This document shows positions 47,071 to 55,993 of a DNA stretch of 64,000 bases, piece by piece. Below the pieces are notes generated by a model. That model did no database searches, was not told the DNA's origin, and worked only from the letters and a program-made list of their open reading frames with translations. The DNA lies in contig CAVQWT010000006.1 in the NCBI GenBank assembly GCA_963717705.1, positions 310,001 through 374,000 on the forward strand. The letters are read 5' to 3'. Position 1 is the stretch's first letter. Each line of letters starts with the position of its first letter. Both the position numbers and the translations under genes were made by a program. Origin of the DNA: CAVQWT01 sp963717705 (GTDB lineage: Bacteria; Pseudomonadota; Gammaproteobacteria; Burkholderiales; Casimicrobiaceae).

Positions 47071-47855
47071 GCCTGTTCGCGCGCGGCCCTGCCGCGCGGC
47101 CCGTAGAAGTACTGCCGGACGAGCGGGTCGTCCGACTGCGAGAGCTCGTTCATGGTGCCCACGCCGACGATGCGGTTCCTTCCGAGCACCGCGACCCGGT
47201 CTGCGGCCCGCCACAGCAGATCGAGATCGTGCGTGACCATCATGATCGTGAGGCCCAGCCCGTCGCGCAGGCTGCGCACGAGTTCGTCGATTCCCGTCGC
47301 GCTCAGCGGATCGAGCCCCGCCGTCGGCTCGTCCAGGAACAGGAGTTCCGGATCGAGCGCGAGCGCGCGGGCGAGCGAGGCGCGCTTGCGCATGCCGCCG
47401 CTCAATTCGCTCGGGTACTTGGGACCGGCGTCGGGGGGCAGCCCGGTGAGCGCGATCTTGACCGCTGCGATCTCGCCGATGACGCGATCGCCCAGCTGGG
47501 TGTGCTCGTGCAGCACCATCCCGACGTTCTCGGCGACCGTAAGCGAACTGAAGAGTGCGCCGCGCTCGAACATCACTCCCCAGCGGCGGCGAAGCGGCAA
47601 GGCCGCGTCGTCGGACAGTCCCAGCACCTCCTGCCCGAAGACCCGGATCGACCCCGATACGGGCGGCTGCAGCAGGATGATCTCGCGCAGCAGCGTCGAC
47701 TTGCCCGTTCCGCTGCCTCCGATCAGCGCGAAGATCTCGCCCGGCTGGACCGACAGGCTGACGTTCTCGTGCACGACCGCGGTGCCAAAGCGAGTATTGA
47801 CGTCGCGGACCTCGATGACGGGACTGCCTACCGGTGCGTGTTCCATCGCGCCCAT
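47055..47855 (-). CDS. ABC transporter ATPase (MlaF-like), cassette 2
   Basis: A 266-residue ATPase: Walker A GGSGTGKST, Q-loop-region GVMFERGALFSSLTVAENVG, signature LSGGMRKRASLARAL, Walker B LLFLDEPTAGLDP and VTHDLDLLW. The ATG at 47855 overlaps the permease stop by one base (TGATG). It forms the cytoplasmic motor of cassette 2. Confidence 0.92.
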   Translation of the reverse strand: MGAMEHAPVGSPVIEVRDVNTRFGTAVVHENVSLSVQPGEIFALIGGSGTGKSTLLREIILLQPPVSGSIRVFGQEVLGLSDDAALPLRRRWGVMFERGALFSSLTVAENVGMVLHEHTQLGDRVIGEIAAVKIALTGLPPDAGPKYPSELSGGMRKRASLARALALDPELLFLDEPTAGLDPLSATGIDELVRSLRDGLGLTIMMVTHDLDLLWRAADRVAVLGRNRIVGVGTMNELSQSDDPLVRQYFYGPRGRAAREQAWKNG

Positions 47856-48994
47856 CACAGATCGAGCCAGATGAAGACGATCGAGAAAAGGGCGTCCATC
47901 GCGATCACGAGGAAGATCGACTGCACGACGCTCATGGTGGTCTGCTCGCCCACGCTCTCGGCGCTCCCGGTGACGTGAAACCCGCGAAAGCATCCGACCA
48001 GCGCGATGATCATGGCGAACACCGGTGCCTTGCTGATCCCCGTCCAATACGATGATATCGCGATCGCCTCGTCGAGGCGATCGAGGAACATGGGAAACGT
48101 GATGTCGAGCTTGGCGCGGGCCATGACCATGCCGCCCAGAAGGCCCGTGATGTCCGTGTAGACGGTGAGCAACGGGAGCACGACGACCAGCGCCAGCATC
48201 TTGGGAAGCACGAGCTGTTCCTGTGCGCCCACGCCGATCGTGCGCAAGGCGTCGATTTCCTCCGTGACCTTCATCGTGCCGATCTGCGCCGTGTACGCGG
48301 ATCCGGACCTTCCGGCAACGATGATGGCCGTCAGCAGCGGCGACAATTCGCGCAGCATCGCCAGCGCGACGAGGTCGACGACGAAGATGTTGGCGCCGAA
48401 GCGCTGCAGCTGGTCCGCGCCTTGATAGGCGATCACGAGCCCCATCAGGAACGAGAGGAATCCCGTGATCGGAAGCGCGTCGATGCCGGCGGTCTGCATG
48501 TTGTGGAGAATCACCCGCCAGCGGAAGCGGCGGGGATGCGCGATGGAGTGCAGCAGGGCGATGAAGCTCTCGCCGACGAACGCGAAGTACGCCGCGGTTC
48601 CGCGCAGGCCCGCCCACGCGCGCCGGCCCACCCGCGCGAGCCACGACGGCGCCGCCGCCACCGGGGTCCCGGTCGCGATCTCGCGCGACGCGATCAGCGC
48701 CAGCAGCGAATTGAATTCCGGGCGCAAACCCTGGACGCGAACGGCGCAGCCGCGCTTCTTCAGGGCGCCCAGCGTTCGCTGGAGTATCCAGGCTCCGGAC
48801 GTGTCGAGCGACGACATCCCCGCGCCGTCCACCACCACTTCGCCCTTTTCGGGCCAGGGCAGGGTGTCAAGGCGCCGGTCGAGTTCGGCGATCCCGTGGA
48901 CGGTCCACGCGCCGGTGCAGCGCGCCTCGACCGCGGCGCCATCGTGCGCAGGCGCGGCACCGATGCTCAGTTGCGCAACGTTCTGCGAAGTCAT
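47855..48994 (-). CDS. STAS-MlaE fusion permease, cassette 2
   Basis: A 379-residue protein. A STAS-like domain occupies residues about 15-110 (ARCTGAWTVHGIAELDRRLDTLP; VVVDGAGMSSLDTSGAWILQRTL). The MlaE permease follows (LRELSPLLTAIIVAGRSGSAYTAQIGTMKVTEEIDALRTIG). The ATG at 48994 is preferred; the frame extends to 49129 without a better start. First gene of cassette 2. Confidence 0.9.
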   Translation of the reverse strand: MTSQNVAQLSIGAAPAHDGAAVEARCTGAWTVHGIAELDRRLDTLPWPEKGEVVVDGAGMSSLDTSGAWILQRTLGALKKRGCAVRVQGLRPEFNSLLALIASREIATGTPVAAAPSWLARVGRRAWAGLRGTAAYFAFVGESFIALLHSIAHPRRFRWRVILHNMQTAGIDALPITGFLSFLMGLVIAYQGADQLQRFGANIFVVDLVALAMLRELSPLLTAIIVAGRSGSAYTAQIGTMKVTEEIDALRTIGVGAQEQLVLPKMLALVVVLPLLTVYTDITGLLGGMVMARAKLDITFPMFLDRLDEAIAISSYWTGISKAPVFAMIIALVGCFRGFHVTGSAESVGEQTTMSVVQSIFLVIAMDALFSIVFIWLDL

Positions 48995-49547
48995 CGCGCA
49001 TGGTCCGGTGATGGAGCGCTGCGGATGACGCAGCGTCGCGATCGGCTCGACGCGTGCGCCGTAGACGACCGGACGGAGCAATCGAGCGCAACCCCGACGT
49101 TGACTGCCGCCCGCCAGCGCGGACCACACCCCGCAACCGGCAGGCGACCGGCGCCCGCGCCCCTGCCCGCGTCACCTTTGATTCGATGCTAGCGGATTTG
49201 CCCGCCCTGAGCTTGACCCCGATCAACCGCCCCGGCTTTAGGGCGGCGCTCCCCGCGGCAAGGCAGCGATGCGCGTCGCGAACACCACTCAACGACTGCC
49301 CGCGAAGCCAGGTCCGACGCGGGACTTCTCCCGGGACCCTGTGCGCTCAATTCGAAACGCGGGCGGGCGGGTCCGGCCCGCAGCGCGACCGCGTGATCGG
49401 GCCGTGATCGATCGGACCGCTGTCGGCCATCAGCAGCCGCACGGAGAAATCCGCCTAGAGCCGTCGTTCGATGGTGCACTCTATGGAAAGTAGACGTTCA
49501 ACGTTCGGGCTCAGCGGGTGGCGAAGACTATGCGCTAGGACGCGTGG
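48995..49547. other. Intergenic region without supported genes
   Basis: About 550 bases between the cassette 2 permease (start at 48994) and the TMEM175 gene. No reading frame with protein-like composition, RNA gene or repeat was recognised. It must carry the cassette 2 promoter, but no consensus element is obvious. Confidence 0.4.
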
Positions 49548-50132
49548 CTAGGTTTCCTTTTCGGCAAGCACACGCTCTATGCGTCGATCTGGCACCAGCC
49601 AAACCAGAGCGACCAGGACGTAGAGTCCCAGCGAGATCCACTGCGACCAGAAAGCCAAGGGAATGGCGAGGCCATAGATGACCGGTGACATCTTTCCCTT
49701 CCAATCACCGCCAATGGCCTTCTTGAGCAACGAGTCCTGACCCTGTGATGCAATGATCAGTTTCTGAAGTACCCAATAGGCGATTGCGGCCATGAGCAGC
49801 ACCACGCCATAGAGAGCGCTAGGTGTCGCGGCAAAGTGGTTCTCTCCCATCCAACCTGTGGCGAAGGGAAACATCGATAGCCAAAAAAGCAGATGCAGGT
49901 TGGCCCAAAGCATCGGCCCCGTCACCTTTTTGCACACATGCAGCATGTGGTGGTGGTTGTTCCAGTAGATCCCGACGTAGATGAAACTCAATACATAGCT
50001 CAGGAATACGGGAACCAATGGCGCAAGTGTGTCGATGCTCTCGCCATGCGGCACCTTTAGCTCCAGCACCATAATGGTGATGATGATCGCGATTACGCCA
50101 TCGCTGAATGCTTCCAGCCTGCTCTTACCCAT
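49548..50132 (-). CDS. TMEM175/DUF1211-family channel protein
   Basis: A 194-residue membrane protein with the family motif RLEAFSDGVIAIIITIMVLELKVP at the N-terminus (residues 4-27) and about six helices. Its conserved inner text is FLSYVLSFIYVGIYWNNHHHMLH. Bacterial TMEM175 homologues form potassium-permeable channels. Base composition is clearly lower in GC than most of the window, like the next two genes. Confidence 0.9.
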   Translation of the reverse strand: MGKSRLEAFSDGVIAIIITIMVLELKVPHGESIDTLAPLVPVFLSYVLSFIYVGIYWNNHHHMLHVCKKVTGPMLWANLHLLFWLSMFPFATGWMGENHFAATPSALYGVVLLMAAIAYWVLQKLIIASQGQDSLLKKAIGGDWKGKMSPVIYGLAIPLAFWSQWISLGLYVLVALVWLVPDRRIERVLAEKET

Positions 50133-50831
50133 TCAGCCCCCGGGCTTGCTCAAAGAAGCTTCCATTTCGCCAAGACCGCTGCGCCCGCCGGAAGATCAAC
50201 AGCAAGATCGGGCACTCCTCCTGGGCCGAATAACCAGCCTGCGCGACGCCGATCCACATCTTCTAAGCGGATGAGCTTGCTCGTCATCGGAAGGCAACAA
50301 TATTGCGAGAGGCGGTGATCGCCGGACGCAGAGGAATGATTCTGCCACGAACACGACATCCCGTTTCCTGTCCTCCTCTAATGACCGCTTCGAGACGGTC
50401 GGCCTGATTCGCGAGCGCCTGCTCCCCCAATCCGCAGCGGCAGCAATGGGTCGAACTGCGCCCGTCGACGCTCAAATTGCTCGCGTTCAGACTCGACGGT
50501 CGCAGTCCCGCCAAAAGCCGTCCGTCGCCACGGTGCCCCTAAGCGGACGTTGGCGTAGTCGTTGGCTGCTTCGAATCCCATGCTGCTCGCATGAGCACAC
50601 CGCGCGACAAAGCGACGCAGGTTAGGCTGGGACCGCTCCAACTGTGCTTCTAATTCGAACCGCACTGCGTGCTGTTTGTGCAGCCTCGCCCTAGCGTGTA
50701 CCCCTCCGAGGTTGCGTTGACCTGCGTCAACGCCTTTGGCTGCGGTGACGCGCGTAATTGGCAGGAAAGCTTCTCAGCCTGGGCCGTCCGTCGCCCGGCG
50801 GCGCATTGGCCCTTAGTGCACAGGGGCAGCC
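50133..50831. other. Lower-GC intergenic region, possible degenerate repeat, no supported gene
   Basis: No gene is supported across 700 bases. On the minus strand about 50400-50600 reads CAACGTCCGCTTAGGGGC and GACCCATTGCTGCCGCTG. This text recalls an intergenic repeat common in betaproteobacterial genomes, but I recognise it only from memory of its style. Upstream of 50832 the promoter for the propeller protein must lie; GGCGGCGCATTGG gives no clear consensus. Confidence 0.3.
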
Positions 50832-52609
50832 ATGCGCAATCTGATCCGCTCCCTCTTCGTCGTACTGTGCGCCTCCATGTCGATCGGTGCTGCTGACGCC
50901 GCACGATGGTCGAAGACCTATGCGGTCTATCCGGGGAGTTATCTGCAAGCCGCCGAGCAACCGCCGATGGTGGTTACGTCGCGGTGGGCGGAGTCCAGAT
51001 TCCACAGGACGGCGGCGACTTTGACGCCTGGATGCTGAAATTGGACGCAAGCGGCAACGTCACTTGGCAACAGCTGATGTACAGCGGCACAAGCGATGAT
51101 TACGCAATGTCTGTGCTACCAACGAAAAATGGGGGCTACATCGTTACGGGTCGTGCTTCTGCGACAGGCGCGTTTGTATTAAGACTTGATGTAAACGGAA
51201 ACGCCGTGTGGCAACGAAGCTATGGGATGGGAGAGGTCCGGTCGGCAAGGCAGGCGCAGGATGGCAACTACGTCATGTTGTTAAGTTCTAATGCATCATT
51301 GATGAAGGTGGACGCCGACGGCAACATCATTTGGCAAAGGGTCTATGCCGGTGTCGATGGGCTGCATTTGTTGCACACGACCATTGATGGTGGCTACGTC
51401 GCGGCGGGCGTTTCCATTCTTAATGCAGAAAAACATCCGGCGACCGGGGTAGTAAAGTTGGACCAAGACGGAAACGTCGTCTGGCACAAGACCTACGGTG
51501 GCATCGGATATAACATTACCTCCTCCATCCAGGCAACGTCCGATGGCGGATACATTCTTGCCGGAGCCAGACATCCGGGACCTCTTGGAGGGGACCGCCC
51601 CTTCGCCGACTACGATGCATGGCTTCTGAAGCTCGACGCGAGTGGCGACATAATCTGGCAGAAAGCTTATGGCGGCGCGGACTGGGACGCAGCGTCTTCG
51701 GTCCAGCAAACGGATGACGGAGGCTATATTGTCGCGGGCCAAACGGCATCCGCTCGTTCCGGTAGGTACGACGCTTGGGTGCTGAAACTTGACCAAGGCG
51801 GCAACATCATTTGGCAGGAGACGTTTCTTGCCGACACCGAGGCTGCATCAGCGCAGTTCGTGCGTCAGACCTTCGATGGTGGGTACGTCCTCGGAGGATA
51901 CTTCGATCGGGATGCCTGGGTCGCCAAGATCGACGCCAATGGCCATATCGACGGTTGCGCCAAACTGGGACCCTCGACCGCGACTGCGGTCAACACCAAT
52001 GAACCGGCGGCCAACGGCGATGCGACTGTCGCTAGCGGTAACACGACGGTGGCACGTGGCGGACTCAACGCACGCAACGTGACCATGACGTCGCAGCAGC
52101 AATGCCATTCTCCTGGGCCTGCATCAGGATTACGGGCAGTTGAGTACATCCACGGTGGCTATGGCCACTACTTCGTGACCGCATCTCCTCCGGAAATGGC
52201 CGCCCTCGACACCGGTGCGCTCAACGGCTGGAGACGCACCGGCGAGTCGTTCGGTGTGCTGCCGCTCAACACGAAGGAATCAGGTAGCGTGTGCCGCTTC
52301 TGGAGTGCGCAGACCTACGCACCAAAGAGCTCGCACTTCTATACACCCTTCGACTGGGAGTGCGCGATTGTCAAGGGCAAGCGCGAATGGGTTTTCGAGG
52401 GCGATGTATTCGCCGCGAGGCTGCCCGACTCAACCGGTGCTTGCACCGGTGGACTGACTCCGCTGTATCGTCTCTACAACAACGGATTGAGTGGTGCACC
52501 GAACCACCGTTACACGACGAGCTTGGCCATCCGTTCGGAAATGATTCGCCAGGGTTGGATTCCTGAAGGCTCTGGCGTCGGTGTAGTTGGCTGCGTGCCG
52601 GCGCAGTAG
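50832..52609 (+). CDS. Exported beta-propeller-like protein with C-terminal DUF5648 domain, one frame break
   Basis: The signal peptide is MRNLIRSLFVVLCASMSIGAADA. Near 50955 a single A appears to be missing (AAEQ then TADGGYVAVGG); restoring it gives a protein of about 592 residues. Residues about 40-360 hold six or seven repeats of the type DGGYIVAG...DAWLLKLDASGNIIWQKAYGG, likely blades of a propeller. After a Thr/Asn-rich linker, the C-terminus (about 430-590) is a DUF5648-like module (VEYIHGGYGHYFVTASPPEMAAL; PNHRYTTSLAIRSEMIRQGWIPEG). Probably a surface or secreted protein. Lower-GC codon use suggests transfer. Confidence 0.8.
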
Positions 52610-52811
52610 CTATCGTGGCACTCGCGAGATTTGGACGACCGCTCTCGGCCATGAGTTGCCATCCACCGTCGGCACCGGAAGCCGACCTGCGACGAAATAG
52701 TTGTTCAGGGGGGAAGGTCTTATTCGCGCGGCGCTCGCGGTTGCCGACACGGCTTTGACGTAGCATCGCAATGCGCCGGAGCAGGCGGCGCGAACTTAGG
52801 GGGGATGAGCC

Positions 52812-53519
52812 ATGCTGAATGTCTATCGGTTCCTCGTAACTGCGCTTGCGGCTGTTTCATTGTGTGCGATTGCTCAGGACTCTGGTCCACCACGACAAGA
52901 GTTCACGCCGAAGTCAGGTAATGGGCGCGTCGTCGTCCTCATTTCTGGTCAAAGCGGCAGTGTCAACTATGCGACGACGGCGCAGCAGATCGCCGACGCC
53001 GGTTTCGACGTGGTGCTGGTCGATGGCAACGACTTCTGGATCAAGGACACGCGCGGCGCCTGGAACATGCTGAAAGAAGTGATTACGCATGCCCAAGCGG
53101 GCTCGCACGCCCTGCCTGGCAAGGTAGGCGTTGTCGGCTACTCGCTCGGCGGTGCCTCCGCGCTGAGCTACGCGGCGCGGATGCCAGAGCTCGTTGCCAC
53201 CGTTGTCGTAGCCTATCCGTACACCGCTTTCATCAAGGATCCATCCGATTTCGTCGCCAAGATCAAGGTCCCTGTGCTGATGTTTGCCGGTACAACGGAC
53301 ACCTACAAGGACTGCTGCCTAATCGAAATGGCGCGCCAACTCGCTACCGCCGCCAAGGCCTCTTCGCCACCCATGCTGACGCTGCATGAGTACAACGGCG
53401 TCGGCCACGGTTTCAACTTGGCCACGGCCGCGCGTAAAGACCAAGCCGCCGGGCAAGACGCAATGGACCGGACAATTGCACAGCTGAAACAGGCATTGTC
53501 AGTGGAGGGAACGAAGTAG
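52812..53519 (+). CDS. Exported dienelactone-hydrolase-like alpha/beta hydrolase
   Basis: A 235-residue hydrolase with signal peptide (MLNVYRFLVTALAAVSLCAIAQ). The nucleophile Ser is in GVVGYSLGGASALSYAA, the Asp in LMFAGTTDTYKD and the His in NGVGHGFN, matching the dienelactone hydrolase fold with Ser replacing the classic Cys. Periplasmic location is inferred. It is a stand-alone gene with lower-GC codon use, 200 bp after the propeller protein. Confidence 0.82.
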   Translation: MLNVYRFLVTALAAVSLCAIAQDSGPPRQEFTPKSGNGRVVVLISGQSGSVNYATTAQQIADAGFDVVLVDGNDFWIKDTRGAWNMLKEVITHAQAGSHALPGKVGVVGYSLGGASALSYAARMPELVATVVVAYPYTAFIKDPSDFVAKIKVPVLMFAGTTDTYKDCCLIEMARQLATAAKASSPPMLTLHEYNGVGHGFNLATAARKDQAAGQDAMDRTIAQLKQALSVEGTK

Positions 53520-54054
53520 CATGTCCGCGAGGCGCTTCAAGTGTCGAACGGCAGCTTTCGCTTGTTACGAACAGCCGGTATGGGTCGAACCCGGCCGCAC
53601 GCAAAGGGGCGATTTCTCCTGGAGAGCGGCCGTCCCCGGACAAGTCCGAAACGCGTTCGGCAGAGCGCGGGGTCCGCGCGGCTGGGGCTGCGCGGAATGG
53701 CGGCTTCGTCCCCGCGCGCCGCAGCGGTTCCGGCCTCGGGTCCGAAACGAGGCATGACGCGGCACGGGCGCCACTCGATAGACTGCCGTCAGCCCGCGGT
53801 TGCGCTCCTCGGCGCCAATCGTCATCTGGCCGGGCAGCGGCGGCGCGACGCGGACCCCGACGGCGTCGTGGGAACCGCCACGAACGCCAGGCGCCAAACG
53901 CGAGCGTGGAGTTCGACGCCTCGTTTGATCCTGCCGGGACAGTGAGTTGGCGGATCGGCCCACCGACTCAGTATCGGTCCGGAGGCTGCCAAGAGCGGCC
54001 GCTCCGCCTCCTGATCGCGGCGGCGCCGGGGCGAGCCGCCGGTCCCGCGGCGCC
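53520..54054. other. Intergenic region without supported genes
   Basis: About 535 bases between the convergent hydrolase and crystallin-like genes. Open frames here have Arg/Pro/Gly-biased composition typical of non-coding GC-rich DNA. No hairpin with a T tract was seen. Confidence 0.4.
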
Positions 54055-54858
54055 TTACACCCGCGGTTCGCCGTGCCGGTTGACGGTGATCGTCGCGCCC
54101 GGCGGCGCGCTCAGCTGCGCGCGGTGCTCCCGTCCGCGGAAGACGTAGGTCACGTCCCAGTATTCGGGTCGCGCCGAGCCGGGGACGGCCGCGCAACGCT
54201 GCACGTCCTGGGTGTACACGCCGCCGCTGCCGCGGTTGACGTTCGCACCGACGGCTGCGCCGCCGACCGCGCCGACCGCCGTCGCGACGTCGTTGCCGCG
54301 GCCGCTGCCGATCTGGTGACCCAGCACGCCGCCCAGGATGCCGCCGATGATCGCGCCGCCCACGTTGGGAGCGGATCCGGTGGCGACCTGCTCGCGCTCG
54401 ACCCAGCAGCGCTGCTCGGGGGCCCCGAGCACGGCGCGGACGGCGACGACGTCGGCCTGGAACAGCCGCTCGCCCGGTTGCGGGTAGTAAGGATACGGCG
54501 CGGGGACCGGCGGCGGCGGGACGTAGACGTAGTTGGGCCCGCCGCGCACCGGCCGGGCCGACGAGATCACGTTGTTCATGCCGACCGAGGCCAGCGACGG
54601 GTACTGTCCCGTGCGCAGCACGACGCAGCGCCCGCGGAAGTCGGCATCCTCGCAGACCTCCCACTGGCCGCGCTGGACGATGACCGACGACGCCCGGTCG
54701 TTGAAGCCGTAGTGGTCGAAGTTGCCGACCGCCCGGTCGATGCCATACGACGGCCCGCGCAGGCCTTCCTGCTGGTAGAAGACGACCTGTGCGGCGGCCG
54801 CGCCGGCGAACAGCATGGCCGCGAGCGCGGCGGCGGCGGTGATCGGTGTCGCTCTCAT
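54055..54858 (-). CDS. Beta/gamma-crystallin and glycine-zipper exported protein
   Basis: A 267-residue protein with signal peptide (MRATPITAAAALAAMLFAGAAAAQ). Residues about 25-105 resemble a beta/gamma-crystallin domain (VVFYQQEGLRGPSYGIDRAVGNFDHYGFNDRASSVIVQRGQWEVCEDADFRGRCVVL). A Pro/Tyr linker and a charged segment follow, then a glycine zipper (GGAIIGGILGGVLGHQIGSGRGNDVATAVGAVGGAAVGANV). The C-terminus (WDVTYVFRGREHRAQLSAPPGATITVN) is as in 2TM glycine-zipper lipoproteins. Envelope location is likely. Confidence 0.82.
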   Translation of the reverse strand: MRATPITAAAALAAMLFAGAAAAQVVFYQQEGLRGPSYGIDRAVGNFDHYGFNDRASSVIVQRGQWEVCEDADFRGRCVVLRTGQYPSLASVGMNNVISSARPVRGGPNYVYVPPPPVPAPYPYYPQPGERLFQADVVAVRAVLGAPEQRCWVEREQVATGSAPNVGGAIIGGILGGVLGHQIGSGRGNDVATAVGAVGGAAVGANVNRGSGGVYTQDVQRCAAVPGSARPEYWDVTYVFRGREHRAQLSAPPGATITVNRHGEPRV

Positions 54859-55089
54859 CCTGTCTCCGGGGTCTCGGCGAGCCGCTGCCCGCGTCCATCT
54901 TCAACGCGCCGGGGACCCGCACGGTTTACGCGGCGACGGTGGCGGAGTCGGGTCGTCGGCGACGAGAATCTCTGGCGGTCCGCCATACAGCACGTCCGCC
55001 AGGTCCTCGTCGAGGCGCGGAAGCAGCTTGTCGCGCGTGGCCGGCGCGATGCCGACGGTGGCGCGGCGCCGCCGCCCCGCACGCGCCCG

Positions 55090-55977
55090 CTACCGCGCCG
55101 GCGGCACCTTGGACCAGCTCGCGTCCGGGTTGAACGCGGTGACCGCACGCGCGGCTGCATCGGTCCCGGGGCCCAGGTTCTTCTCGTACACGACGCCGTC
55201 CTGGTTGACGATGAACGTCATCACGCCGGTGTCGTCGTACTTCGCCGGCCAGGCGATGAGCGCGTAGCCGTCGGTCATGTGCCCCTTCGTGACGTAGCTC
55301 CTGGCGCCGCCGGGCGCGTCCTTCCCCTGCGCGGTGAGTATCCGGTAAAGGTACCCGTGGTAGGGCTGGCCAGCCTTCGCCTCGGCGAATTCGGCACCGA
55401 GCGGGCTCTCCGGTTCGCCGGGCAGCGAGGCCCAGTACAGGCCGTCGCGCTTGCCGGGCGACGACAGCGCCCGCGTCGCGTACTCCTTGACGCCATCGCG
55501 GTTCCAGTCGTTCTGGCGATACTCCTTCTGCGCGTCGGTGTAGGCGAGCGCGACCTGGATCGCCGCAAGCTCGTTGCGCCCGATGCGCCGGATGCGCATT
55601 TCCTCCGGGGCAAGCTTGGTGTCGAATTGCCACCCGGCGGCGGTCTTCACGATCGGGACCGGCATCGTCCAGCCTTTTCCGCCGGCGCCGAGGTAGGCCT
55701 TGTCGTTGCCCGCCCGCACGATGGCGTGCGCCCTCGCCCAGGCTTCGAGGAAGTTCGTCACGTCCTCGGGGTCGTAGTTGCTGGCCGGGATGTACTTGCG
55801 AAAGTCGGGTCCGACCACCGCCTTGATGGCGTCGCCGTCATGCCGCGCGATGGCGTCCACCAGCGCGTCCGCAGCGGCCTCCGGCGTCGGATACGCGGTC
55901 TGCGCGAAGGCGAGCGGCGCCATGGCCAGCGTTGCGGCCAGGGCGGCGAGCTTAAGGGTGTGCTTGATGTTCTTCAT
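55090..55977 (-). CDS. DUF2950 exported protein, copy 2 (intact)
   Basis: A 295-residue protein with signal peptide (MKNIKHTLKLAALAATLAMAPLAFAQ). The DUF2950 body includes YPTPEAAADALVDAIARHD, WTMPVPIVKTAAGWQFDTKLA, NELAAIQVALAYTDAQKEY and GGARSYVTKGHMTDGYALIAWPAKYDDTGVMTF. It ends SWSKVPPAR, which helped locate the frame break in copy 1. It is 16 bp downstream of DUF3300 copy 2. Confidence 0.9.
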   Translation of the reverse strand: MKNIKHTLKLAALAATLAMAPLAFAQTAYPTPEAAADALVDAIARHDGDAIKAVVGPDFRKYIPASNYDPEDVTNFLEAWARAHAIVRAGNDKAYLGAGGKGWTMPVPIVKTAAGWQFDTKLAPEEMRIRRIGRNELAAIQVALAYTDAQKEYRQNDWNRDGVKEYATRALSSPGKRDGLYWASLPGEPESPLGAEFAEAKAGQPYHGYLYRILTAQGKDAPGGARSYVTKGHMTDGYALIAWPAKYDDTGVMTFIVNQDGVVYEKNLGPGTDAAARAVTAFNPDASWSKVPPAR

Positions 55978-55993
55978 GTTCGTGTGCTCCGTC

